Below, one piece after another: positions 52,636 to 60,975 of a DNA stretch of 64,000 bases. Each line of letters begins with the position of its first letter. Positions within the stretch are counted from its first letter, which is position 1. Position numbers and translations under genes: made by a program. The stretch covers positions 1-64,000 of the forward strand of contig CAZIKF010000017.1 in the NCBI GenBank assembly GCA_964539825.1. The letters are read 5' to 3'. Under the pieces are notes generated by a model that was not told the DNA's origin, made no database searches, and saw nothing but the letters and a program-made list of their open reading frames with translations. This DNA comes from CAZIKF01 sp964539825 (lineage in GTDB: Bacteria; Muiribacteriota; UBA6191).

Positions 52636-52852
52636 CGGTATTTTCGAGGGGTACATTCTGAGCGCTGCCGGGGAGAATCAGAGGGGGACCAATGGGAGGT
52701 ACACGGCTTTGATTTAATCCAATGACCAAAGGGGTAACTTTGATTAGAAATTGGATTGTGATGGCTCCTACCGATTTAACCATTCCACCGCCGTGCACAA
52801 AACAGAAGTTTAAGGTAAAAACCAGGAGTAGACAGATGATAATCTTCTTCAT
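52619..52852 (-). CDS. Small secreted protein, first gene of the pseudopilin operon
   Basis: 77 residues from ATG 52852 (ATG 52861 is also in frame). A clear signal peptide (KKIIICLLLVFTLNFCFVHG) precedes a hydrophobic stretch and a Pro-rich segment (NQSRVPPIGPPLILPG). A Cys in the signal region could suggest a lipoprotein but no lipobox fits well. The frame ends at TTT TGA; a single-base shift there would extend it to the start of the PilX-like gene. I do not recognise the family. Confidence 0.6.
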   Translation of the reverse strand: MKKIIICLLLVFTLNFCFVHGGGMVKSVGAITIQFLIKVTPLVIGLNQSRVPPIGPPLILPGSAQNVPLENTDEVLF

Positions 52853-53053
52853 GGAAACCATCTTGAACTAGAATCGAGGTCCTTCTCCGCCGCTGCAAAA
52901 TGAAGGGACTACATTTGAAAAACAATTGTTTTCCAGGTTATCCTCAGAGCTGAGCCTGTAGTCTGAGCTCGGCTGTAATCGTACCTTAAACCATATTGTA
53001 GCATACAATTTAGAGTTCCTAGCTCTAAGACTCATAGATCCGAAATCAAAAAA

Positions 53054-56000
53054 ATGTCGAGCCCGACTTTCATTCTTGAGGACTTGAAAAGTGAAGATCC
53101 TACCGTACGACGAATCTCAATTCTAGATCTTGCTCTGGATGTCGAAAGCGACAGATCCTGGACTCTTGAAATTCTAAATTCTACCTTCCATCAGGAAAGT
53201 GATCTCCAGTTAAAAATACTGATAAGAAAAATCCAGAATTCCCTGAACTGGAATCCCGCCCATATCCACTCAACTCTAAGTGATCAGAAGCGCCTAAGAA
53301 TACAAAAGGCACTGGATAGTAAGGAATATGAAGTCCTAAAGCGTGCTTCGTTCTATATCCTGCACCACACTTTGGATGAGTTCATTCCTTCTCTTCAGAG
53401 GATAGCAAAGCAGCAGGCAAACCCTTACTTTAAGGTCTGCTTGATACATTTGTATTCCCGCTGTTTCATTCGCTACCTTTCTAAACTTCTGCCATTCTTG
53501 GAATCTGAAAAACCTGTATTGGTCCACTCTACGGTGGACTGCCTGAGTAAGATTGGCCTGGTAGGAAGCCGCAGACTTTATCCCACGATTCTGGAGTTGG
53601 CACATCATCCTGACCCGCGCTTATCGAAATTGTCTCTTCGGGTTCTAGAGAGCCTGGGTGCCGCGCAAAATGCCTTTTTGTTCAAGGCTGCAATCCAGAG
53701 CAGACCAGAAGCGTCGAATTCCTATCACCTTACTCTCCAGCAACTGGAACAGGAGATTAAGGAAGCTATTTTGCACCATCTTCAGAAAGACACAAGTGAA
53801 CCCTCTCCGAAGAACCTGCCGACACAGGATCCAATCCAAAGCGGGGGCAATACCCATCTATCTTCGCTATTTTTACAGTCAAATTCCATTGAGATTCAAA
53901 ACATTATTCTCGCCCATGAAGAGCTGGACCAGCAGTCCTCTCTACTGACACTTTTACATACTGATGTAGTCCCAGAAATCATGGGATCCGTTTTCAAATT
54001 CTTCATCAATTCCCCTCAGCCTTCGGTACGCGCATGTGCCCTCTCGTCTCTGGCTGCTATCAGCCCTACCGGGGACCGCAGTTTTTTTCTACCCTATCTC
54101 AAGGATGAAGATCCAGCATGTGTAGGCCACGCCGTAATTGCCCTGAGCGATGATGACGATTACCGCTCCTTGTATTTCGATGAGGTTTCGACAGTATTAC
54201 ACTCTAAAGCTATTAGCGATGATGAGTTGGAAAACCGCTCTGCTTTGCATCTAATTACCCTCTTGCAAGATGATCATCTCCTCGAATTACTGGAATTCCT
54301 TTTGTATAGCAAACAAAAAGAGTTCCGAGAAGAGATGCTTTCTCAACTCAATAGCTGGGCTCTCGTTTCTGAGGAAGTGAGAGCTATGGTAGAGAGCGTC
54401 AGGCTGGAGCAGGACAAATTTGACCTATGGGACCTACCGGAACAGGGTTTGGCAGGATTGGAACTGAAAGCGGCAGACTCGGAAAATGCTTCCCAAACCC
54501 ATTCAAAGTTAGAAATGGAGCTACCGAAGGAACGCTTCAAACGTGTAATCGCTGTAAATACTATATTGCTAACTCAGGATTCATCTTACCAAAGCCGAAT
54601 CAATGATCTATTGCACGATGAGACCGATGTAAATATCAGATATCGGCTCCAGCGGGCAGCTACAGAGCTCGAAACAAGGACAAGCGAGCCTGATTCCTCC
54701 CATAACTCTGATAACGCTCAGATTACAAAGGCGTTGGATAGCAAGAGTGTCAATACCCTCAAAAAAGCGTTTAAATTCATCGCTCAACATAGAATTGAGA
54801 CCTTTTTTCCTCGGATGCTAGAGGTATCCAGGCAACAGGAAAATCCCTTCTTCAAACAAACTCTGATTTATTGTATTTCTAATTTTGGAACCAGGTATTA
54901 CCGCACTTTGCTGGATTTCCTGAGAGATCCTGACCATGAGGTAGTCCTTGATTCTATTCAAGCTACGGTAGCAACAACAGGGATTGACAACTGGGAAGTC
55001 TTTCCGGAGTTTGTTCGTCTCACCTATCATCCCCATATACCCATCTCAAGTCTTGCAAAGGAGTACGTCTCTACCCTGGATAAAGAAATCCTTGTGCACT
55101 TAATGGAATCCCTAATCCGGTCTGAAAACAGCGATCAACGCTATAGCGCGATCTATGCCATACAGGCATTATTAATCCCGTTTCTTGAACCTCTGTTGAA
55201 AGAAGTCACACAAGATCGGGATCCGTATGTGGCGGATTGTGCCCGAGTTCACTTTAAGAATTTTTGTGAATCTTTGGAGATCATTGATAAACCAGGGGAT
55301 AAACCTTCAAAGCAAAAAGGAGATCAATCTGGGGAGTCGTTTAAAGAAATCCTCAATAATCTTGAGAAAAAGACAGAGACTTTCGAACTCCTCGAAGGGC
55401 TAAAGAAACTTGAAGAAGCTGGAGTAATCGTTCATAGAAGGATAGAAGCATTACAGTCATACTGTACCAATCAGTGTGAGGAGGTTCGCTGTGCAGCTCT
55501 GAAAGCCCTGGGCCGAATCTGGCCCAATGAGGACCGTTCCTGGTTTGGGAATTATTTGGAAGATGAAAGCGCGAAGGTGGCTGGATGCGCTTTGTTGAAC
55601 CTGTACCGCGATCAGAAGTCCTATTCACAGAGTAGTGATCTGGTGACCAAAACACTAAAGCGGCTTATCACATCTCCCCTTCCTCTAGATAATATTCTCG
55701 GAATCCAGTGCATAGCAGTTCTAAAAGATAATCAATTCTTGGAGTTGTTAATCTTCAGCCTCTACAACCTGGTAGATCGTTCGGAACAACTGCGAAATCT
55801 GGCAATCGATGTCATAGAGGAATTCTGTTCCATTTCCAAAGATGCTGAGCGGGTGATGGAACAATACAGAAGCGATCAAGGTTCTTTTGATCAGTGGCAG
55901 GAGGAGATGGGAACCGAGGATCTAAACTCTAAACATTTTGAGGATGAATTGCTCCGTACTTTCAGGAGTCCACAAGATTCAAAAAAGATTGAAATGATTC

Positions 56001-56758
56001 GCCACATTCTGAAAGGAGAAATCTCTTTTCGGCCTGAAATCCTTCTCCCGCTGCTCTATGAAGAACTTGAAAAGAACCCTGAACCAGAAATACTAGTAGA
56101 TCTGATCAAGGTGATAGAGCTTATCCCTGAGAAAGAACATTGGGAAGCTCTGTCTCCTTTCCTGACACATGAAAACCCCTGTGTCGTAGCTCAAACGGTA
56201 GAAAGTTTGTGCCAGCTTGAGGATGAGCGGGTTCTTGACCCCGTCGAAGATCTGATCAATGGAGATTTATGCCAGGATGACCAATATCTCAAAGTAGTAG
56301 GTGCCATGAAGTTTTTGAGAAAGAAAAACCCCTTACTGGCTTATGAGTTTTTAGAAAAGCTTGGACTGGGAAATGAGAGTACCAGGGAGTACTTTGTTGA
56401 GTTTCTGCCTTCCTTTTCCTCGAGTCAAGATCGCTTAATCCACTACTTGTTGGAACTTCTAGCGCAAGACATGACATTAAATGTAACCAGGGCAGTCGTA
56501 GCTCATTTAGAGAAGGCTCCTCCCCGAAAGATAGTGCCCAGAGTGCTGAAGGTATTTCTGGGAAGTCAAAATGAACATGCGACACTGGAAATATACAAAT
56601 ACTTGAGCATGTACGCATCCCGATGGAACCTGGATGCGGTTAAGACACTGGCCAGAGATGCTGAGAATCCGGAGAAGCGAGAACTCTTATACGCGTTGCT
56701 GGAATCCATTCAAACAAGGTGTTCAGGGAAACAACCTGGGCTCGTCGATGAACAATGA
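53054..56758 (+). CDS. Giant HEAT-repeat protein with internal duplication
   Basis: 1234 residues, almost entirely helical HEAT-like pairs, no signal peptide or membrane helix. An internal duplication is visible: QKALDSKEYEVLKRASFYIL, then IAKQQANPYFKVCLIHL (from about 84) matches ITKALDSKSVNTLKKAFKFI, then SRQQENPFFKQTLIYCI (from about 557), and both are followed by similar solenoid units. Later VRAxALSSLAAI, PTGDRSFFLPYLKDEDP and RCAALKALGRIWPNEDRSWFGNYLEDE also pair up. HEAT solenoids are protein-binding scaffolds. It is divergent from the pilin operon across 192 bases. Confidence 0.8.
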   Translation: MSSPTFILEDLKSEDPTVRRISILDLALDVESDRSWTLEILNSTFHQESDLQLKILIRKIQNSLNWNPAHIHSTLSDQKRLRIQKALDSKEYEVLKRASFYILHHTLDEFIPSLQRIAKQQANPYFKVCLIHLYSRCFIRYLSKLLPFLESEKPVLVHSTVDCLSKIGLVGSRRLYPTILELAHHPDPRLSKLSLRVLESLGAAQNAFLFKAAIQSRPEASNSYHLTLQQLEQEIKEAILHHLQKDTSEPSPKNLPTQDPIQSGGNTHLSSLFLQSNSIEIQNIILAHEELDQQSSLLTLLHTDVVPEIMGSVFKFFINSPQPSVRACALSSLAAISPTGDRSFFLPYLKDEDPACVGHAVIALSDDDDYRSLYFDEVSTVLHSKAISDDELENRSALHLITLLQDDHLLELLEFLLYSKQKEFREEMLSQLNSWALVSEEVRAMVESVRLEQDKFDLWDLPEQGLAGLELKAADSENASQTHSKLEMELPKERFKRVIAVNTILLTQDSSYQSRINDLLHDETDVNIRYRLQRAATELETRTSEPDSSHNSDNAQITKALDSKSVNTLKKAFKFIAQHRIETFFPRMLEVSRQQENPFFKQTLIYCISNFGTRYYRTLLDFLRDPDHEVVLDSIQATVATTGIDNWEVFPEFVRLTYHPHIPISSLAKEYVSTLDKEILVHLMESLIRSENSDQRYSAIYAIQALLIPFLEPLLKEVTQDRDPYVADCARVHFKNFCESLEIIDKPGDKPSKQKGDQSGESFKEILNNLEKKTETFELLEGLKKLEEAGVIVHRRIEALQSYCTNQCEEVRCAALKALGRIWPNEDRSWFGNYLEDESAKVAGCALLNLYRDQKSYSQSSDLVTKTLKRLITSPLPLDNILGIQCIAVLKDNQFLELLIFSLYNLVDRSEQLRNLAIDVIEEFCSISKDAERVMEQYRSDQGSFDQWQEEMGTEDLNSKHFEDELLRTFRSPQDSKKIEMIRHILKGEISFRPEILLPLLYEELEKNPEPEILVDLIKVIELIPEKEHWEALSPFLTHENPCVVAQTVESLCQLEDERVLDPVEDLINGDLCQDDQYLKVVGAMKFLRKKNPLLAYEFLEKLGLGNESTREYFVEFLPSFSSSQDRLIHYLLELLAQDMTLNVTRAVVAHLEKAPPRKIVPRVLKVFLGSQNEHATLEIYKYLSMYASRWNLDAVKTLARDAENPEKRELLYALLESIQTRCSGKQPGLVDEQ

Positions 56759-56769
56759 TTCAACCAAAA

Positions 56770-57207
56770 CTATCCTGAGTATCCATCAGCATCCATTAGC
56801 GGTACCTTTCCCCTCACAAAAATCCCGCTTCCCCGCCCTATTTCTTTGCCTTCTGAGTTGTAGACGATTGACTCCGCAATAAACTGAAGGTTGTTTCTAC
56901 TCACGACTTTGCCTATTGAACGTAGCCTTCCGGTTGAGACAGGTCTTGTAAGATATGTCGTAAAGGAGGTTGTAAGTACGAAGACCTCAGTCTCCAGAGA
57001 ATTGACCGCAAAAAAGGCCGCGTCATCAAGCATTTTGAAATACACGGAACCGTGTACTCCCCCTGCAGAATGGTGGTGCTTGGTTGATACATCAATTTCT
57101 ATGGTTGCCTCGGCCTCCCGCACTTTCATTTTTGGCCTATAGAACTCATTGATGGGTGCCGCTGCATACATTCTTTCTAAAGCTTGAAAATGTTCTTCTT
57201 GATTCAT
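56770..57207 (-). CDS. PaaI-family (4HBT, hotdog fold) thioesterase
   Basis: 145 residues from ATG 57207 (TTG 57225 is upstream in frame). The segment HHSAGGVHGSVYFKMLDDAAFFAVNS is the PaaI/hotdog signature, where Asn/Asp and His near the GGxxHG loop organise the active site; the strand FTTYLTRPVSTGRLRSIGKVV follows. It hydrolyses acyl- or aryl-CoA thioesters in the cytoplasm; substrate not known. It is convergent with the HEAT-repeat gene, separated by 11 bases. Confidence 0.85.
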   Translation of the reverse strand: MNQEEHFQALERMYAAAPINEFYRPKMKVREAEATIEIDVSTKHHHSAGGVHGSVYFKMLDDAAFFAVNSLETEVFVLTTSFTTYLTRPVSTGRLRSIGKVVSRNNLQFIAESIVYNSEGKEIGRGSGIFVRGKVPLMDADGYSG

Positions 57208-57258
57208 GGATTCAAATCCGATCAAACCGAAAATTCATAACCGGTGTTTAGCAGCACT

Positions 57259-57507
57259 CTACGACCCACTGATGATGGTCAAGGCAAGAAAGGGAATGAG
57301 ATGAAAGATCAAAAACCCTATCTTGAACAATCCTAGAAATGAGTAAATCACCATATCCCAGGTTTCTCGTGGGAAAGGAAACCACATTCTCTGGGTTCGA
57401 TAGACCAAATCAGGAATGAGTACAACGACTACACTCCAAAACAGCAATAAGCTGCCACTCAATATCGTACACCACATGAAAAACTTGGTTAGAGTCTGTA
57501 TATCCAT
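57259..57507 (-). CDS. Small membrane protein, DUF6868-like
   Basis: 82 residues with two or three hydrophobic segments (TLTKFFMWCTILSGSLLLFW, VIYSFLGLFKIGFLIFHLIP). The phrases MDIQTLTKFFMWCTI, VYRTQRMWFPFPRE and YSFLGLFKI match a family of small membrane proteins of unknown function (DUF6868) that I recall from marine proteobacteria. A ribosome-site-like GGGAGAG lies just before the ATG. It precedes the thioesterase gene in the same direction. Confidence 0.75.
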   Translation of the reverse strand: MDIQTLTKFFMWCTILSGSLLLFWSVVVVLIPDLVYRTQRMWFPFPRETWDMVIYSFLGLFKIGFLIFHLIPFLALTIISGS

Positions 57508-57659
57508 GCTCTCTCCCTTTTGTCTTTATCTTTACAAGTGCGTATCCTACACAGTAGTTAGCCTGCGCTCTACCTTGAATTTCATCCTCGAATTCACACC
57601 TGGCAGGCAATGCAAGCGATGACTCAAGGGAAAGAGTTCCTGTGTCCCTTATGGCTTGA

Positions 57660-58034
57660 TCATTTACCCCCGAGCAGCTCTAGAATGTTTCCGGCCGGGT
57701 CTTGAAACTGGAACCAGAATACATTGTCTTGCATTTCAACAGGGCTTTCCTGGTACAACTTGACTCCATCTGCTTTCATAGCCTCAAATAAACGAGACGC
57801 TGAATCGATTTCCATCATGGTACAGGACCGGGTATGATCGGCAGATTGCTCTGTGCGCTTGAACCCTCCCCCTATCCACATCTCGGTATCGCCAGTCGTT
57901 CCATAAATTTGGTCTCCACTCATATCGAATTTCTTTTTGAATCCAAAGAACTTTGTGTAGAACTCTACGGCGGGTTGTAGTTCCTCTACATAGATCAGCT
58001 GAAAACTTAGAGATTTAATTTTTGCGACAGACAT
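57660..58034 (-). CDS. VOC-family (glyoxalase/bleomycin-resistance fold) protein
   Basis: 124 residues forming the two beta-alpha-beta-beta-beta modules of the VOC superfamily: FQLIYVEELQPAVEFYTKFFGF at the start and VFWFQFQDPAGNILELLGG at the end, the usual DPxGNxxEL motif with a metal-ligand Glu. The N-terminal ligand position is Gln (SLSFQLI), not His, as in several VOC dioxygenases and lyases. Substrate unknown. A ribosome site GGAAAGGAAG precedes the start. Confidence 0.83.
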   Translation of the reverse strand: MSVAKIKSLSFQLIYVEELQPAVEFYTKFFGFKKKFDMSGDQIYGTTGDTEMWIGGGFKRTEQSADHTRSCTMMEIDSASRLFEAMKADGVKLYQESPVEMQDNVFWFQFQDPAGNILELLGGK

Positions 58035-58293
58035 GACTTCCTTTCCTTTCCAAATTATTCACCTTCCATACCAGCGGGACTCAATTGTGCAATCCAAGCA
58101 GCCATTTTCATCTTCTTGACGAGACATCGGGAACAACTGGCCTACCTCACGCGATAATCGCTAATAAAAAGACTGGAATTTAGCTTAGTCAAAACCGGCC
58201 TTAGTGTCTATTCGCCCCTCCTATTGTGGGACTACTGGTAAGGCACATTGATCTAATTCTCATGGCAGCAATCTGATTTTTAGCCGATTCATA

Positions 58294-58318
58294 GGTTGTC
58301 TCCGTAGGAGACTCAACC
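58294..58318 (+). promoter_or_regulatory. Hairpin in the leader of the propeller/solenoid gene
   Basis: GGTT-GTCTCC and GGAGAC-TC-AACC form a ten-pair stem with one two-base bulge and a GTA loop, ending 32 bases before the ATG at 58351. It is followed by an A-run rather than a T-run, so it is not a simple terminator for the + strand. The rest of the 316-base gap (58035-58350) shows nothing that I can name. Confidence 0.4.
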
Positions 58319-58350
58319 AGAAAAAAAGTGGAAATATCGGAAACAATCGA

Positions 58351-60975
58351 ATGAATTCTTTTATCCATTTGCTATTTGCTCTGTGTCTAGCGCACACAAT
58401 CTCAGCCTCCACAAACTATGATTGGATTCCCTTTTTGCGTACCTTCGGAAAGAGCTTTGGAGATATTCCTGGAAAGGGACAGGCAAGCTCGGTTTTACCC
58501 CTTTCTGATGGAGGTGCGGTGGTGGCGGGATATGTTTGGAATCCCGACCAGAAAAGAGGAACCCGAGCCTTGATCATTCGGGTAGATAAATCTGGAAAGG
58601 TCCTGTGGGAAAGATACCTGGGTGATCAATCCACATCCTATGCGGCAGTTTCCATCGAAGGAGATCTACAACGAGGGTTTTTCATTGGTGGTGAGACATC
58701 CTCTCCAGGACAGTATTCCTCTGACTTTTGGGCAATACATTTGGACGCTGACGGCATCACTAAGTTTGAGGGCAGTTTCGGAGGAGCGGGTGAAGATACC
58801 CTTCGAGACATCGTACTCTCAGATTCGGGAGACTGGTACCTGGTTGGCACTACCGTTCCGATTTCTACAGGATCATCTTCTTCCCATGGCTGGGTGATAA
58901 AGCTCAGTAGAGAGGGTCGGAAGATCTGGTCCAAGGTCCTCGGAGACAATGAAGGGGTTGAACTAATAGCCGCTACAGCCACCAGTGACAAGGGTATTAT
59001 CCTTAGTGGACTGAGCAGAGAAAGTTTTATCCAAAGAAAGACGGATGGTTACCTTGCCAAACTTAACTCCGCTGGAGAGATTCTCTGGGAGAAAACAACA
59101 GGCGCTAAGCTTCAAGATCGAATACTCTCCGTGATGGAAGACGAAGGCGGGGCAGTCTTGTTTGCTGGGGTCAAGGACTCCTCAAGTGAATTTCCTGGTC
59201 TTGGGTGGGTCCAAAAACTTGATGGGAATGGGGACCTCATTTTTGAGAGAACCTTTGGATTTCGACAAATTCTCTCCATTAAACCCGTTAAAGGGAAAGG
59301 CTACGTAGTCTCAGGGATCACTTATAAAACAGCACGCGGTGATGAGGATGTTCATAGTGCGTGGATGGCATTTCTCGATCCAGACGGATGGATGAAATGG
59401 GAGAGAATCCTGGGTGGGCGCGGATCTGATCAGGCTTATGAAGTTCGAGCGGTGGATGATATTGGCTATTTTCTATGCGGAGCTACGTCTTCCTTTGGAT
59501 TGAGTTCTCAGCAACTTCTCCTCATCAAACTGGACCCCCTGGGAAGATCAAGCCTGGAAGAAATTTGGGCAGAGGATTACGCCCTCGCAAAGAGTCGGGG
59601 CACAATAGATGATTTTGAGACCTTTCTCTCTATTCATCCCGGTTCCCCCCAGGCCGACATTGCCCACTCCCAGATTTTTGAACTGGAAGAAGCTCAATTG
59701 ATTCTTCTACGTCAAGATCCGAATCAGGAGTCTCTGCAGAAATTTCTATCAAATCGACCGGATACGAAACACGCCAGAAAAGTACACTTTCGAATTCAAG
59801 AACTGGACCACCTTGATAAAGCCATGGGTAAAGATCGAATCTCGGCGTATCAAGGGTTTCTCAATAACTACCCTGAATCCGAATTTGTCACTAAGATTAA
59901 GCGCAGAATTCTGAATCTACGGTTAGATCAAGCTATAAGAAATGGTTCTCTTCCTGATCTGGAGACTCTCCTTTCAGAGGCAAAAGAAGAGAAGTTCAAA
60001 CGACGGTGCAAAAAGGCAGTGTATCAATACTATAAGAAGCTTGATCGAATTGAGGGTTTTGAAGTTTTTCTAGCTCGCTACCCTGCTAATCCAAATGTTT
60101 ATCTGGCAAGAGAACGACTCTATTATCTCCTCTATCTCGAGGCCTTGGAAGGCAGTGTTGAAAAACAGGAAGAATTCCTGGTGCGGGTCAAGGAGGACAG
60201 ATATTTGGACTCCATCTTGAAATTGATTTTCGCAAGGGTCAGGCGTGCCAAAGCACTGGCAGGATATCTTAGTTTTGCAAGAAAATATCCCGATTCCATC
60301 ATTGGAAGACGAGCCCTGGAACTTGTTAAATCCGAGATATATGACAGAGCGAGAAACAAGGGACAGTTGCTTTACCTGGAAATCTACCAAAACTTATTCC
60401 CACATTCAGAGCAATTTTCTGAGGCTCAGCGACAGGCGTTCCTCGTCGAGCAACGAGAATTGGACCTCAGGGCTCAAAAAATCTCCATTCCTAATTCACC
60501 CCACTATGAGGAAATAGCCAGAAACCTGAGAAAGAGTGCTAATGAGGCTTTGGCCAGATCTGATCCTTGGGTTGCAGTAAGAAAATGGACTCTATTAAGG
60601 GACACCCCTCCTTACTCTCATACAAGATCAGCACTTAGCCTTGATTCTGAAGCTTTTTTTGAATTTAAAAAACCTAAAACCGACCTGCCTACTCATCTAC
60701 AGCTCAAGGCTTTTGATGAAGGACTGATGAAGGAATTCAATAGACCGGGGAAAGTGCGAAATTCACTAGTTGAACTCTTCAATATGAAAGAAGAGAGAAA
60801 AATCTGTACTGAAACCGGAGCCTGGCTTTGTAAGACAGAACGATTTTGGCTCATGATGCAAAAAATGGATCCCGGTGTATCTTCCATTCTTGCAAAAACA
60901 CAGCAAGACAAAGTGCCTACATATGAATGGCCCGGGAATCGACAGCCAGAGCCGCCTCTCGAAATGCCTCGCTAA
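58351..60975 (+). CDS. Secreted beta-propeller plus helical-solenoid protein, function unknown
   Basis: 874 residues: a signal peptide (1-19), a repeated beta-propeller-type region (about 30-400) with recurring blades such as GGAVVAGYVW, GWVIKLSREGRKIWSKVLGD and GYLAKLNSAGEILWEKTTG (PQQ-like/delta-60-type repeats), and a helical region (about 410-790) whose units read IDDFETFLSIHPGSP, ISAYQGFLNNYPESEF and ALAGYLSFARKYPDS, resembling Sel1/TPR-type helical repeats. The C-terminus is Pro-rich. Probably a periplasmic or surface scaffold. Its last 59 bases overlap the convergent lpd gene. Confidence 0.75.
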   Translation: MNSFIHLLFALCLAHTISASTNYDWIPFLRTFGKSFGDIPGKGQASSVLPLSDGGAVVAGYVWNPDQKRGTRALIIRVDKSGKVLWERYLGDQSTSYAAVSIEGDLQRGFFIGGETSSPGQYSSDFWAIHLDADGITKFEGSFGGAGEDTLRDIVLSDSGDWYLVGTTVPISTGSSSSHGWVIKLSREGRKIWSKVLGDNEGVELIAATATSDKGIILSGLSRESFIQRKTDGYLAKLNSAGEILWEKTTGAKLQDRILSVMEDEGGAVLFAGVKDSSSEFPGLGWVQKLDGNGDLIFERTFGFRQILSIKPVKGKGYVVSGITYKTARGDEDVHSAWMAFLDPDGWMKWERILGGRGSDQAYEVRAVDDIGYFLCGATSSFGLSSQQLLLIKLDPLGRSSLEEIWAEDYALAKSRGTIDDFETFLSIHPGSPQADIAHSQIFELEEAQLILLRQDPNQESLQKFLSNRPDTKHARKVHFRIQELDHLDKAMGKDRISAYQGFLNNYPESEFVTKIKRRILNLRLDQAIRNGSLPDLETLLSEAKEEKFKRRCKKAVYQYYKKLDRIEGFEVFLARYPANPNVYLARERLYYLLYLEALEGSVEKQEEFLVRVKEDRYLDSILKLIFARVRRAKALAGYLSFARKYPDSIIGRRALELVKSEIYDRARNKGQLLYLEIYQNLFPHSEQFSEAQRQAFLVEQRELDLRAQKISIPNSPHYEEIARNLRKSANEALARSDPWVAVRKWTLLRDTPPYSHTRSALSLDSEAFFEFKKPKTDLPTHLQLKAFDEGLMKEFNRPGKVRNSLVELFNMKEERKICTETGAWLCKTERFWLMMQKMDPGVSSILAKTQQDKVPTYEWPGNRQPEPPLEMPR

